Source: Malurus cyaneus samueli (taxonomy: Eukaryota; Chordata; Aves; Passeriformes; Maluridae). From it: a stretch of 64,000 bases of DNA. Each line of letters starts with the position of its first letter. Position 1 is the first letter of the stretch. The notes below the pieces were generated by a model. The model made no database searches and was not told the DNA's origin. It worked only from the letters and a program-made list of their open reading frames with translations. The stretch is from NCBI GenBank assembly GCA_009741485.1, contig CM019215.1, positions 79,438,407-79,502,406 on the forward strand, read 5' to 3'. Positions 25,918-37,080 of this stretch are shown here, in pieces. The position numbers and the translations under genes are program-made.

Positions 25918-28900
25918 ACTGTGCAATGTTTATATTTGCTTTTTAATTCTAGATGATTAAGGACCTCAAATTAGCAAGTTGCTAACTCTGTCTGTAATGT
26001 TTTCCCTTCTAGTTGACTTAGTTTTTCCTGGAAATACGACAAGGTTGAATCTCAGTTTTAAAACACTGTTATGGGTTACAAACTCTGGTCTAGAAGCTGC
26101 AGATCATCTTGCAGTCAGTCACAAAAGTGATATCTAAAATACTTGATACCCATTAGTGTGCAGATAATAACTAGTCTTTAGTGAATAGGTATCAAATTAG
26201 TAAGTAGGAACTGCATTTGTTTTTATGAGCTAGGTAGTGTTTAGACCTCACTTTCAAGAAGTCCATTATATACAGTATAACTGTGAGATTGTATATTTCA
26301 CAAAATAGTCTTAAGATGCTGTACGTACATTCTAAAATAGTATTTTTTTTTAATTTTTTTTTAAAGTCATTACAGTGAAAGTTGGAAAGAAGTAGGCTTC
26401 TCTGTTATGTATGTGGTTGGAAGTAATTTTCATGTATTCAGGAAGGAGGAAAAAAAAAGTGCTTTTAGTAGTAAAAGAAAGCTTCTATATTTTATTTTAT
26501 TGAATTGAAGTATTCCCAGAAACCAAAATGGTGTCTTGGTTATCTATAATGAGGAAGTTTTGATACCTTATTTAAGAGGTTTGATTATTTTGATTTGAAG
26601 TTGTTTATGGTCTGTGGAATTCTAATAAAATATGTTTAATATTATGTGACCATGACTTTACAAATAAAAATTATTTGGATATTATTTGAATTTATTCTTC
26701 AGGTATGAAAAACACTTAATGTGTTATAAAGTATATGAATACATAAGGTAGCAAATATAGTTTATAAGAGATGGATTTAACAAAGAGTTTTTTTTTTTAA
26801 TTTTCTTCCCCATAATGGTACTCTTATATCTTTTTTTCTTTAATTTCAATGAGTTTTGTGCAACTTTTCTTGCAGAGAATGTTGTCTTGGTTTTGAGCAT
26901 TATCATTAGGATATCTATTAGCCTGTGACTTGTCATTCATGGTGAATGATTTGGCTGGTCACTGTCACACTTACTGAAAATTACAGGAATGGAGTATTTA
27001 TGCTTTATCTAATACAGCTTCCTCTTTTTAGGGGAAGAAGAACAGTCACACCCCAGGAATTCTGTTTACAAATCTAACGTGTGTCAGTTAGGTACTACTG
27101 TTTTATCACTGGGTTAAATATACCACCAGATCTGACAATTCAGTCTTTCCTAAGAGATCTGTGCTTTGGTATTAAGCTTTTCCATGGTGAATTTAAAATG
27201 GCTGGTGATCCACACATGATTTCTGGTGTTACACTCGATTTTATGAAAATCAAATATTGAAATGGACATTACAGCTACCTAATTTGTTAAAAGAAATTTC
27301 TTCAGTTTTTGAAATAGAGGTTTCAGATAACTTCAGTCTTACTAGAGAATTGGGATCCAGGAACCATGAATGACAGCAGGATATGTAATAGAAGGGAGAG
27401 AACAATCTTATTTTCTTGCAGATGTTATTAGCTTACACATTTTCTAGAAAACATGAAAGCATTACAGTCATGATATTAAAGAGTAAAAACTTGTATTGAG
27501 ACTTGTATTTTTTTTTTGAAAATAATGGTTGTTCCAGGGAGGTTACGTGGCTTAGTGAAGGGCTAAATTTTCTGGACATGCTGCTGCTGCAGACATGATG
27601 GCCGATTGGAATGACCCACAGGGAAATAAACAGGAGAAAGCATTAAATCCCACTGTGACAGTAACAACTCATCAAGGAAAAATCTCAGTTACGTCTACTG
27701 GGATGGCTTTGTATTTCTTATGGAGAAAAGGAAAACTTTTCAACTTGGATGCTAAAAACCTGTTTTTTTCAGGTATTATGTTTGGAAGTTGAGAAAAATC
27801 ATTTGATGGAAATGTATAATTTCCCTTAATGTTCTAAAAAGACAAAACACCCTAAGAATTTTCAATTTCTGCTTCATGCAAGCGCATCTTGAGTTGTTCT
27901 TAATCATGCCAATATCTTAATGATGAATGATGGAACGTACATAAATATCAACATAAAAATATATTGTTACCAAAATGAGCTACGAAATATGTCTCTAATG
28001 GAGAGCTAAACTTCTTTGATAATAAAGAAATATATATATGTATATATATATATATATTCTTTCCTGCTTCTCAAGGAGACAGAAGCTTTGAATGGTCCCA
28101 AAACCTCATTGATGGTTTCATGCCCCTGATCTGCCCCTGATCTCTCTTAATCAGCTTTAACCCGAGGAGAACGAGGGCTTGAATTCTCATGTTACAGCAC
28201 TTGGGTGTGAGTATATGTTTTGGATTTTGTCTGGTTTTAAATAGCAGAAGGGCGGAAGAATCCCTGAGGAAAGAAGTTAGAAATGGAAATTGTTAATGAG
28301 AAGTGATCATCTTAGGAACATGAGCAGGAGCAGTTGTGAGACTAAATCAGTATGAGAGCCTGGTTGTACAAAGAATAAGAAGTTTCTTCATTCTCACAAC
28401 ATAAAGGAGTCAAATATATTTTGCAAAAATGAAGCCCAGTTGTATTATAATTTTGGCTTCTTATATAGATAATAAAAGGACAGTTCATAGTAAAAATTGC
28501 AAGCTAGTCAAGACCAGAGAAGTAATTGAAGTGTCTGCATTAAAATAGAGAGCTGGGCAATGAAAGGAAAACAGACATACTACTGCAGGATATAAAATCT
28601 CATATGAAAAGGATTATGTATTTCAAAGGCAATAGATAGACAAGAATGGATAGTATTTATGGGGTAGAATCCCTGTAAGGATAAAATACTGTTAAAGAAA
28701 AATAAGAAGAAAATGTTAACTTTTTTTTTTTGGTGGGGAGGGGAGCAATCTTAGTTATAGACATCCCTGGATCATGAAATAGCCCTTTGCAGTTGTAATT
28801 TCTGTGTTTTAGGTCTTCATAGGACTTTCTGTTATATCTGAAAGAATCTGCTGCCAACCTATAGCATCCAGACACTTTTCAAGTTGCAGGAGAAACAAAA

Positions 28901-30019
28901 ATGCAAAAGGAATCTGCAGATTAGTTTTCATTAAAAACCAGTGTATTTAATTAAATTATTAGGCTATCATTCATATACCTGTTTTATAAAATTGCAACAG
29001 AATTTGTTGATAGTATTTGCAATGTTTTCAAAGAGAAAGCTTGTTTCTTTTAAACTGTAGATTGAAAAGTCTACTTCTGTTCGGTGTAGTGCTGTTAAAA
29101 GGTTTCTAAATTCCTACAGAATTAGTTTCATTTTAGGGCTTCTAAAGAACTCAAAAATCAAGGAAGTTAGACTTATTTGGGAGTTCTTGCTAATTTTCTT
29201 GTTACTTTATCGTCCAGGTCTAGGGATCAATCCAGCTGGCATTAACCTTCAAAGTCTCACTTAGAAGGACCAGGAGGCATAAAAAAAAAACCTATGGACT
29301 TTCGACTTGCAGATTAAAAATCTCTTAGGTTTAAAAGAGATTTAATATTGAACATTTTCTATTTATAACTCAAATTGGCATTAAGAATCGATGGGATATG
29401 AATGTAAAGAAGGAAAGAGAAGGAAATATAGAACAACTAATTTGCTGTCAGTCTTAGGGAAAAAAAAAAAGCTGAGTTTAATCAACTTGATTTCTAGAAG
29501 GATAAAAACTAATAATTTATAGGTAATATAATTACAGGCTAATCACCAAAAATGCAAATAAACAGTAAATGTAGGCATGCTGTATCTTAATGAGTGCAAG
29601 CGCCTTGAAGATTGAATGGTGTTTAATTGCCAAAAGCAATATGGGACTCATGATGGAATGAAGAAGGAGGTCCATTTTGGGCTTGTGTAATAAATTTTGT
29701 AGAAAATTTTAAGGGGGTTGTGGCACTGTGAAAAAAGGAATGAGATGTTTAGAGAAGGACCAAAGGTGGAGAAGGGGAAAAACAGGGGAGAATTGGAGAA
29801 ACAAGCAGAGGCAAGTGGAGAGACAAGGAGGCAGGGCAAAGCAGGGAGGAAAAACGGATTTCAGTCTAAATAGATTTCTGATCAAGAGGTTTGACTAAGC
29901 ACTGGATCTGATCACCATAAATTGTCATTTCTGCATGTTAAATACTATTCCTGTTTTCCTCAGTAGAGTCCTATTTGTGTGTTGAGGTCTAAATGCCGTT
30001 AACTGGAAAGAGTGTGAAT
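25918..30019. other. Unassigned AT-rich non-coding sequence
   Basis: No gene recognised. Contains a (TA)n run at about 28030-28058, a tandem duplication CCCCTGATCTGCCCCTGATCT at about 28122-28142, and T/A-rich runs near 26342-26364 and 28720-28730. Confidence 0.55.
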
Positions 30020-30025
30020 GTTTCC

Positions 30026-30443
30026 TGTGGAGGCCGAAAGTGCGCATTGCGGCCCCACAAGTCCTGAATCTGAAACTCAGCTAATTATCGTGTATGGCTG
30101 AGTCCTGGGAAACTAAAGGGAGGTTTAACAGCCCACATGAAGGAGTACGCTGTTTGTAAATATCATGATCTTGGCTGCCTCTGGGAAAGGAAGAATGGAA
30201 TGTTGTACTGATAACACAGGTGTTCAAAGACAGAAACAATAGCCCACCGATCATATGAGTAGATGAGTAGAAAAGTGACAGCCTCATTAACCAATGTATT
30301 GTATAGTGTATACATTTGCCACAAATGTATACACTAGTTGCTAAGTGGATAAAAGGGGCTTGACCCGTAATAGAGTTAGTTTTGTGTGTGTATGTGTGTC
30401 TTTGTGTCTGTTATTTCGTGTTGCTGTCTGGCCAACAGAGACA
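30026..30443 (+). mobile_element. Solo LTR, ERVK-like (class II)
   Basis: About 418 bp starting TGTGGAGGCCGAAAG and ending GAGACA. Flanking hexamers are GTTTCC (30020-30025) and ATTTCC (30444-30449), matching at five of six positions; a 6-bp target duplication is typical of ERVK elements. A TATA-like GGATAAAAGGGG at about 30347-30358 supports the plus orientation and divides U3 from R/U5. A perfect palindrome lies in U3 just upstream. GTGT-rich sequence follows in the U5 side. No gag or pol sequence was recognised next to it. Confidence 0.68.
30304..30336. repeat. Perfect 14-bp palindrome in LTR U3
   Basis: Arm TAGTGTATACATTT (30304-30317), loop GCCAC (30318-30322), arm AAATGTATACACTA (30323-30336). 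It sits 11 bases upstream of the TATA-like box of the ERVK-like LTR. Confidence 0.95.
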
Positions 30444-30449
30444 ATTTCC

Positions 30450-31204
30450 CTAGGAATTTCAGTGTTACAGTGTGCACTTCACCAGAAAATTTCAAACCAA
30501 ATCAACTGCTGCATGGGATAGGAGACCTGTCAGCAAGTTATAGGAGAGGCAGTAGATTTTGGGGTCAGACAGTGGAGAGGCCAGCAAGTCAGATATTTGT
30601 TGGCAGGGAGGTTCTTTCATCTTCTATCAGGCAGACAACCTGACATTCATCTTCTGAGAAAGCCATAAGTGTGGGCCAGCTACTGTGGAGTGAGGGAGGT
30701 ATGTGCAGAACAAGAGAGATCTGAGCACCAACAAGAAGAGTGTGTCTGCAAAACCCAAGGACTTTTACAGCTAGAGAAAGTAGAGAAACCAGAGGATCTG
30801 GGACTAGCTACTGTATAAATTTGATTTCTAAGACCAGCTACATATATATATGTATGTATGTATACACAGAGAGTATCAACTAGCACCATCCACATAGAGG
30901 AAAAACCATGGTCAGGCTTATAGTATTCACAAAAAGAGATAAGCTTGCACTGGTGCCCTTTGGTTCTACTGATGTATTCTCACATTTCAGATTCCAAGAA
31001 ATTTTCAGTGGCTTTAGTTAATTTAGAAAAGGGAATTTATCAGTGTGAAGCTTTATTTACTGGATGGATTTGGCTGGGTGGATCATATGTGAGGTCAGTG
31101 TTTTTGCAACTTTTTATTTCTCTTCCTACTTGTAGCTTTTGCTTCAGGAAATGGTATCCTTTTGACTTAGGTAATAACAACATAAGTCTTACATTTTAGG
31201 TTCC
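30450..31204. other. Unassigned sequence downstream of the ERVK-like LTR
   Basis: 30500-30900 is less AT-rich than its surroundings and holds a small TATG/TA repeat at about 30840-30862. It was not recognised as retroviral leader or gene, although its position right after the LTR invites that comparison. Confidence 0.4.
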
Positions 31205-31371
31205 CCCCAGCTTGGTCACAACACCCAGCCTGCCAGAGCTCAAGAAGCGTTTGGACAATGCTATCAGCTACAGGCTGTGAGTCTTGTGCTTCTGCTACAC
31301 AGGGCCAGGATTTGGACTCAATAATCATTGCGGGTCCTTTCCAACTCAGCATATTCTGTAATTCTATCATT
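31205..31371 (+). mobile_element. CR1 LINE 3' end, short
   Basis: It matches the last ~170 bp of a CR1: CTCAAGAAGCGTTTGGACAA near 31240, 'GGCCAGGATTTGGACTCAAT' near 31303, 'GGGTCCTTTCCAACTCAGCA' near 31333, and terminal ATTCTGTAATTCTATC at about 31354-31369, two degenerate copies of the terminal octamer. Confidence 0.88.
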
Positions 31372-31659
31372 ACTTTCAAGTGCTAAAGCACTTCTGGATG
31401 TGTAGTAGTTTTGTGCTGTGACAAAGATGCAAGTGAAATAGTAAATCTTTTTCAAAACAATTTCTAAATCTAAAACTTGTGTTCAGAACTTCGTGTTATT
31501 GAAAGAAACAGATATTGAATTTTCTGAAGCATGATACTGAGAAAATAGGCACATGTTATCTCAGAAGTCTGAAAAAATCTCAATAAAATACAATATTGTG
31601 AGGGGTTTGGTTTTGGGGTGGTTTCTTGGTTGATTCATTTTTGTTTGTTGTTTTGGGTT
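31372..31659. other. Unassigned AT-rich sequence
   Basis: No feature recognised; ends in a GT-rich low-complexity stretch (about 31602-31664) leading into the CpG-dense islet. Confidence 0.5.
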
Positions 31660-31666
31660 TGGGGTA

Positions 31667-31839
31667 CGCTAGCTGACCATAAACCGTCCTACCGTTTATC
31701 GATTCGTACGTCCATGCGACGTATGGCTTGTAACGGCGTTGTATTAGTATTTTCAGGTTATGTGCCGTGGCTATCTTTGAACGTGCAGTATAGGCACAAG
31801 GTAACTACATTGTAAAGTTTCATCGCCGTTGTAGTGCCG
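31667..31839. other. CpG-dense islet of unknown origin
   Basis: Fifteen CpG dinucleotides lie within about 173 bp, ten of them in the first ~72 bp. In 31681-31740 there are 9 CpGs with 16 C and 14 G, an observed/expected ratio of about 2.4, where most of the window is nearly CpG-free. The short frame covering it has no known domain. It is bracketed by GT-rich low-complexity sequence and a (GT)n repeat. It may be a young foreign insert, a protected unmethylated site or a consensus error. Confidence 0.6.
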
Positions 31840-31851
31840 GGCTAGGACTGT

Positions 31852-31890
31852 ATTGTGTGTGTGTGGTGTGTGTGTGTGTGTGTGTGTGTT
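31852..31890. repeat. (GT)n microsatellite
   Basis: About 39 bases of GT dinucleotides with one GG interruption near 31864, followed by a T-run. Confidence 0.93.
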
Positions 31891-34800
31891 GTTTTTTTTT
31901 TCCCAATTTTCCTGTTTTATAGTTTTATTCATAAACTCATATTTACTCAAAAGTGAGGTCCAGTCCAAGAAGAGAGCACACACTGTGAAGTAAAGTTACT
32001 TTTCGATATCAATGAATGTTCGTATTAACAGATGACAAAAGTCTACGGCTGAAGAAATTGTTTAATGTGAGCAACTGGAGATAATGCAATGTTCACTTGA
32101 GCCTGATTTACTTTCTGTGTGAATGAAGATCATGTGAAAAACAATTGGGTTAGAGAGTACATTAGAAAGAGAAAACAAGATTTTCTTTCCCTATTTTGTA
32201 ACCTTAAAAATTTCTAACTCACTGTGATGTAGCCTAATATTGAGCAGGATACATGAAGAACATTGAAGCCCTAGAACTGAATGACCACTGCCAGTATTTC
32301 GCCTCTAAAAAATAGCGAATAATTTTTTGAAGTGTTCTGAACTGCACCGACAGTTCTTCACAAAAAAAATAATGAAGAAATGCTTTCCGATTTGCTACAG
32401 ATAACAGATGGTGTGAAAGAAGTCTGTCATACATAATGTTCAGCTGCCAAATCTCTTCTTATAAAAGGATTGAATAAATATCATGCACAGATGATATTTT
32501 ATGAAATGGATAATTCTCAAAATAGAATTATTTTTAGAGCTTTTCAATTCCTGCAAGCGTATAAGTGTAAACAAAGTAACAAAAAAGATTTGTACTCTTT
32601 TCTATGGAGAATGACAGGAGGGGCTATTTTTAAAAAATATTTAAATTTTTTTTTCCGTATTTTGAGAGGAAATTATGATTCAGATTTAGATGCAGCATTC
32701 GAACATTTGAGTTCATACAGTTCTTTTCATTACTGACCACTTATTTTTTTGTTATATCTCAAAATTTTTCTTTTTTTCCCTATTACATTGTAATAAGCTT
32801 CAATGTTTTTTAATGGGAATTGAGAGGTTTATCAGGACCAGATTTCCCCAGCTGGAGTGCCACAGTTCATGACAAACAGTGTTCATTCAGGAATAAGTTG
32901 GTTTTGTTTTGTTTTGTTTTGTTTTTAAATTAAAATCTTTCTGCAGGGAGGGGATGGTCTTCATTTTTGTATGGATTTTCTTGTTTTTGGGGGATTTGTG
33001 GATTTTTTTTAATAGAAGGAGAATAATTTTGGTTCAGATTGTTAATAAAAATTGTCATCTAATTGTTGTTTGGTTTGATGTTTCAGAATTGTCATTGTCA
33101 TTGCTGAGATCGAGATTTACAATGTGGTGAGATTTATAGGTTTATATGTATTCCCAGCAAAACTCTTTGGAAGACAGCCTGAACTTTCAGCAGTTATCTT
33201 AGTATGTCACCCTCCATTGTTTTGACCATATCTGCCTCTTAATTATAATTAGGAGGTTTCCTCAAGCCTAAAATTTTCACGTTGTGGTTTTGATGTGGTT
33301 TTTTTTTTTGGTTTTTTTTTTTTTTTAAATGCTGAAACATATAGACCAAGCAATTCCCAAGCATCGTACTTGTGTTCTCAGGAAGAAAGATCTGAAGATA
33401 TTGTTTAACTCAAGTCTTTGGCCAGATAATATCCTTGACAAACCCCTGGTATTTGACAACTAAATGCCCTTTACCAGCTGTGCTTAGCACAGTGAGCATC
33501 CCATGCTTTTAAACAAGTTGTGGGTTTATGGTAAAAAGTTTCAGCACTGTTTAAGCTCTCAATTAGCTACAAAATCAACCAGTCTTGCTTTTTCTCTTTT
33601 TCCCCTCCACATTTCCTGGTATGGAATTATCGGAAGCCTAAGGATATCTGTTTGAGTTTTGTCTTACTACTTTTATTCTTCTCTGAAGTGAAAGCGGAAT
33701 CTGTGAAATGGAATTTAGCACTTGATGCTATCAGCAGTTTACAGAGACTTGTCTGAATTGTCTGTTCTTATTCCTATCCAGATCTCAAGGCTTATTCCAG
33801 TATAACACAGAACAGAGGATTTCCGTGCTTGTTTTTTTTTTTTTTTTTTTTAACTTCAGCTTTAGGTCCATCTCTCTATATATCTGACCTTTGTGAAGGC
33901 AAAACTTCTGATGTTGCAGCTAACATTTCAGTCTTGTTAGACACATAAAGAAGTGTTATGTCAGGTTCCAAGTCAGTAAGCCGAAAGCTTTAATCATGGT
34001 GGACAAGAAGCAGGAATGATTCTTTAACTTTAAATGACGAATTGTTTGGTGAAATTTGGGGACTGCTCTTAAATAATTTTTACACATCCACGGCTAATCT
34101 GAAAGTAGGTTGGAGGCCCAAATGTCTAAAAAGCCAGATTTTTCTTGTCCAGAAGTTTACCATAGCAATTTGAAAAACAGGAAAATATAAAATACAGTGC
34201 TTTCTCACATCTTGATGGAGTATTTTTCACTGATATAAGCTTATTTATTAAATCCACCTCATGGATCACTCTGTGCCTTTGGCAGTCCCTACTGGGCATA
34301 ATTGCCACTAACAAAACAAACAAATGCTTACAGCTAATAATAGAAGTGCCAAAATCTGATCCTGCTTAACTGAGGATATCCAATGTGAGCACAGCTGGTT
34401 GCTGTAGATAGTAAAGCACACATTCCAGAAAGGTACTGAAGCAAAAGGTGTGAAAACCTCTTTAACAGCTCTGGCTTGCATATCGTACAGAGAATAACTG
34501 CAGGATGTGATCAGTGAAAGGGAACTACCTATTCTTAAAAGCCCAATCATTTTCCCACAAGAGTCAGAAGTTTGTATCACAGTATGTGAGGCATTATCAG
34601 TTTTTCAAAACACTTGGAGTGAAATCATTTTAATGTTCTTATTCAGTGTATTTTTTATACTTCCCGCTATGATGTGTGCATTTATTACACACTGAATGGT
34701 GAAACATCTTTTTAGTTCTGGACTAAATTATAATGATCTTGAAGGCTGAAGACATATCTTTGTGCTTAGAGAAGAAACATCTTGGCCTGTCCCTTTAACT

Positions 34801-36264
34801 GAAGCGCCCTACAATTTAATACCGCTAGTTTCTACTTGAGTTGGATGCAGGTGGGCTGCATCCCTCCGTATTTGCCCTTTGAGTGTCTTTTCTCACAGAA
34901 TTCTGTAAATTTATTTTCCCTTTCCAGACTTAAGAATCAGGTTTTGATATTATGGATAAGCTCCATTGGTATCTCCACTGATGCCAGTGGAGCTGCTCAT
35001 TAAGTAAAATAGCTCTTTTCTAATGAAGGAGATTAGAATTTCACAGTGTGGAAGCAAAATCCAACAAAAATACCCTCAAATGTGTTAGGGTTGGCTGTTT
35101 TGTGTTTTGGTGGGGATTTTAAGTGTGTGTCTGGGATGTAGAAAATGACAATGAAGCTTGTGTCTCTGTAAAAGGAAATACAGATTATCAAACCTACTGA
35201 TTTTTAATTTTTTTTTTTTTTTAAATAGCCTTAGTCACTTTTTTATATTTTGTTGGCTAAACCTACTTTGAGTGAGGGAGGGTTGAGAAGAAGATATTGG
35301 CTCACTTGTTTAGAAGGATGGAGTAGGGAGGATGTACAGAGTTATTTAAATTACTCAAGCTTCTAAATAAAATGCCAGCAATAATTCAGTCATAACTTCT
35401 TGATCAATAAGTGGAAAGAAAGTAGAAAGTCTCTGCCTTTCATTTAATGTATTACATTTGATCTGCATAGATATTGGTAAAATAAAGTAGAAATAAAAAA
35501 AGACACGGAAGCCTTCATCTAGTCCAAGTATGCTGCTGTCATTTTTTATTACAAATCACAACTTCAAAGTGTTAGTGAAATCTGTTAAACCAGCAGTGGA
35601 ACTCCTAAGCCTTAGACTTTAGTGTTGAGGGGGGGGGGGGGGGGGTTAGCATTAAAAAAAACAAAATGTTTTAGACAGATAAGGAAAGTATGAATTAAAA
35701 AAAAAAAAAAAAAAAACAAAAAATTAGTTCCATGCACACATCTGAGAGAGCAAGGAAATGTGCAGTGTCCTGTTACTTAGTAGATACCATATGTTCCTCA
35801 TACAGCACATAGAGGAAAAAATAATTTTAGAGCCCTTATTCACAATTGTGATAAAACCACCCCTTTTGAAAGGCTTTGGCATGGGCAGTTTGGACTATGG
35901 AAGAACCTGTGAGAGGCTGACTAATTAGAGTGATGCAGATCTCATTAATAATTCTCAAGACCTTGGAATTTTCCTTTTAACTTCCCATTAATTCCTCTAT
36001 TTGCTTGGTCTTATTTTTTTTTTTAGAAAAATAAAAACCTGCCTGTGTTGTACTTCTAAAGAAATGCAATGTTGTGGGGTTTGTTTGAAGCTCAGCAAGA
36101 CTGCTGGATGTTCCAATGGCCAGAAAACATACCACTGTAATCTTAAATTTTAGGACTTGCCACTCCTTCATACATGTGGTGCTTTGAGATTTGTCCCACC
36201 GAGCTCCAAAGTTAGATGCCTCAGTAGAGAGGAACTTTCAGTTTTGCCTGGCTGGTGGATTGAC
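31891..36264. other. Unassigned non-coding sequence with several homopolymers
   Basis: No gene recognised. Contains (GTTTT)n at about 32902-32925, T-rich runs at 33300-33326, a poly-T at 33832-33852, a T-run at about 35207-35222 and an A-run at 35697-35716. The poly-G run is listed separately. Confidence 0.55.
35629..35645 (+). repeat. Poly-G tract (17 bases)
   Basis: Seventeen uninterrupted G residues, capable of G-quadruplex formation on the plus strand. Such a run is also a known site of sequencing error. Confidence 0.9.
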
Positions 36265-36882
36265 TATGGTCAACTGATAGGACCTGACCCAGTCACTTGT
36301 TCCCAACCCTGTCAGTGGAATGGTAAAGAAAGAATTGGAAGGCCAAAAAGAAGAAAATTCAGGGATTGAATAACAACAGTTTAAATTTGTTAAGTAAAGC
36401 TGTGCATATAAGCAAAGCAAAATATTCAGTACTTTGTGTTGGCTGGCAGATGCAGAGCCAGTTTTTGGCAGGGCCTCAGCATATGTAACAGTTACTTGGG
36501 AAGTCAAATGCAGTAACCACATACATTGTCCCATCTTCTTCCTTTCCCTGAGCTCCACTGCTGGGCGTGATGCCATGAGACATGGAAGGCATGGGGGATT
36601 GGTCAGTTTGGGTCAGTTGTCCTGGTTGTGTTCCCTGGCAATTTCTGAGCTTACAGCCTGCCTGCTGGGGAGGCTCAGTGCGTAGGGTCGGGGGTAGGGA
36701 ATAGCCCTTGGCATGGGCACACGCTGCTCAGCGGTAATAAAAATACTGGAGTGTTATAAATATTGTTTTGTCACAAATGCCATGCAGAACACTGTATGCT
36801 TAGAAGGATGAAGAAGAAAATGAAGAAATGAAGTTTTCTTTCTACGAAGAAAACTAACTCTATCCAAGCAGAATCTGGCATG
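36265..36882 (-). mobile_element. Solo ERV LTR, family A, copy 3
   Basis: It matches the other family-A copies on the minus strand. Plus-strand landmarks are ATAAGCAAAGCAAAATATTC near 36408, TAACAGTTACTTGGGAAG near 36486, 'TCAGTTTGGGTCAGTTGTCC' near 36603 and AAACTAACTCTATCCAAGC near 36850. The GATGCCATG block near 36569 is shared with copy 4. It is slightly longer and more rearranged than copies 1 and 2; its low-coordinate boundary is approximate. Confidence 0.75.
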
Positions 36883-37080
36883 TAGGCCTGAGATCAGAAT
36901 GCTCTCCCACTGCCAATTCACTCTTATCAGCTAGTGCAGAAGGAGAATGATAACAGAATCTCAACAGTGATTACAGAAACCTGAATTGCTCTCTGAATTT
37001 GAGTGATACCTGACATTAAAACCTGAGAGTATGCTATTCCTAAGTTCAGCACACTGTGCGATGGAGTTGGTTAGATATAA

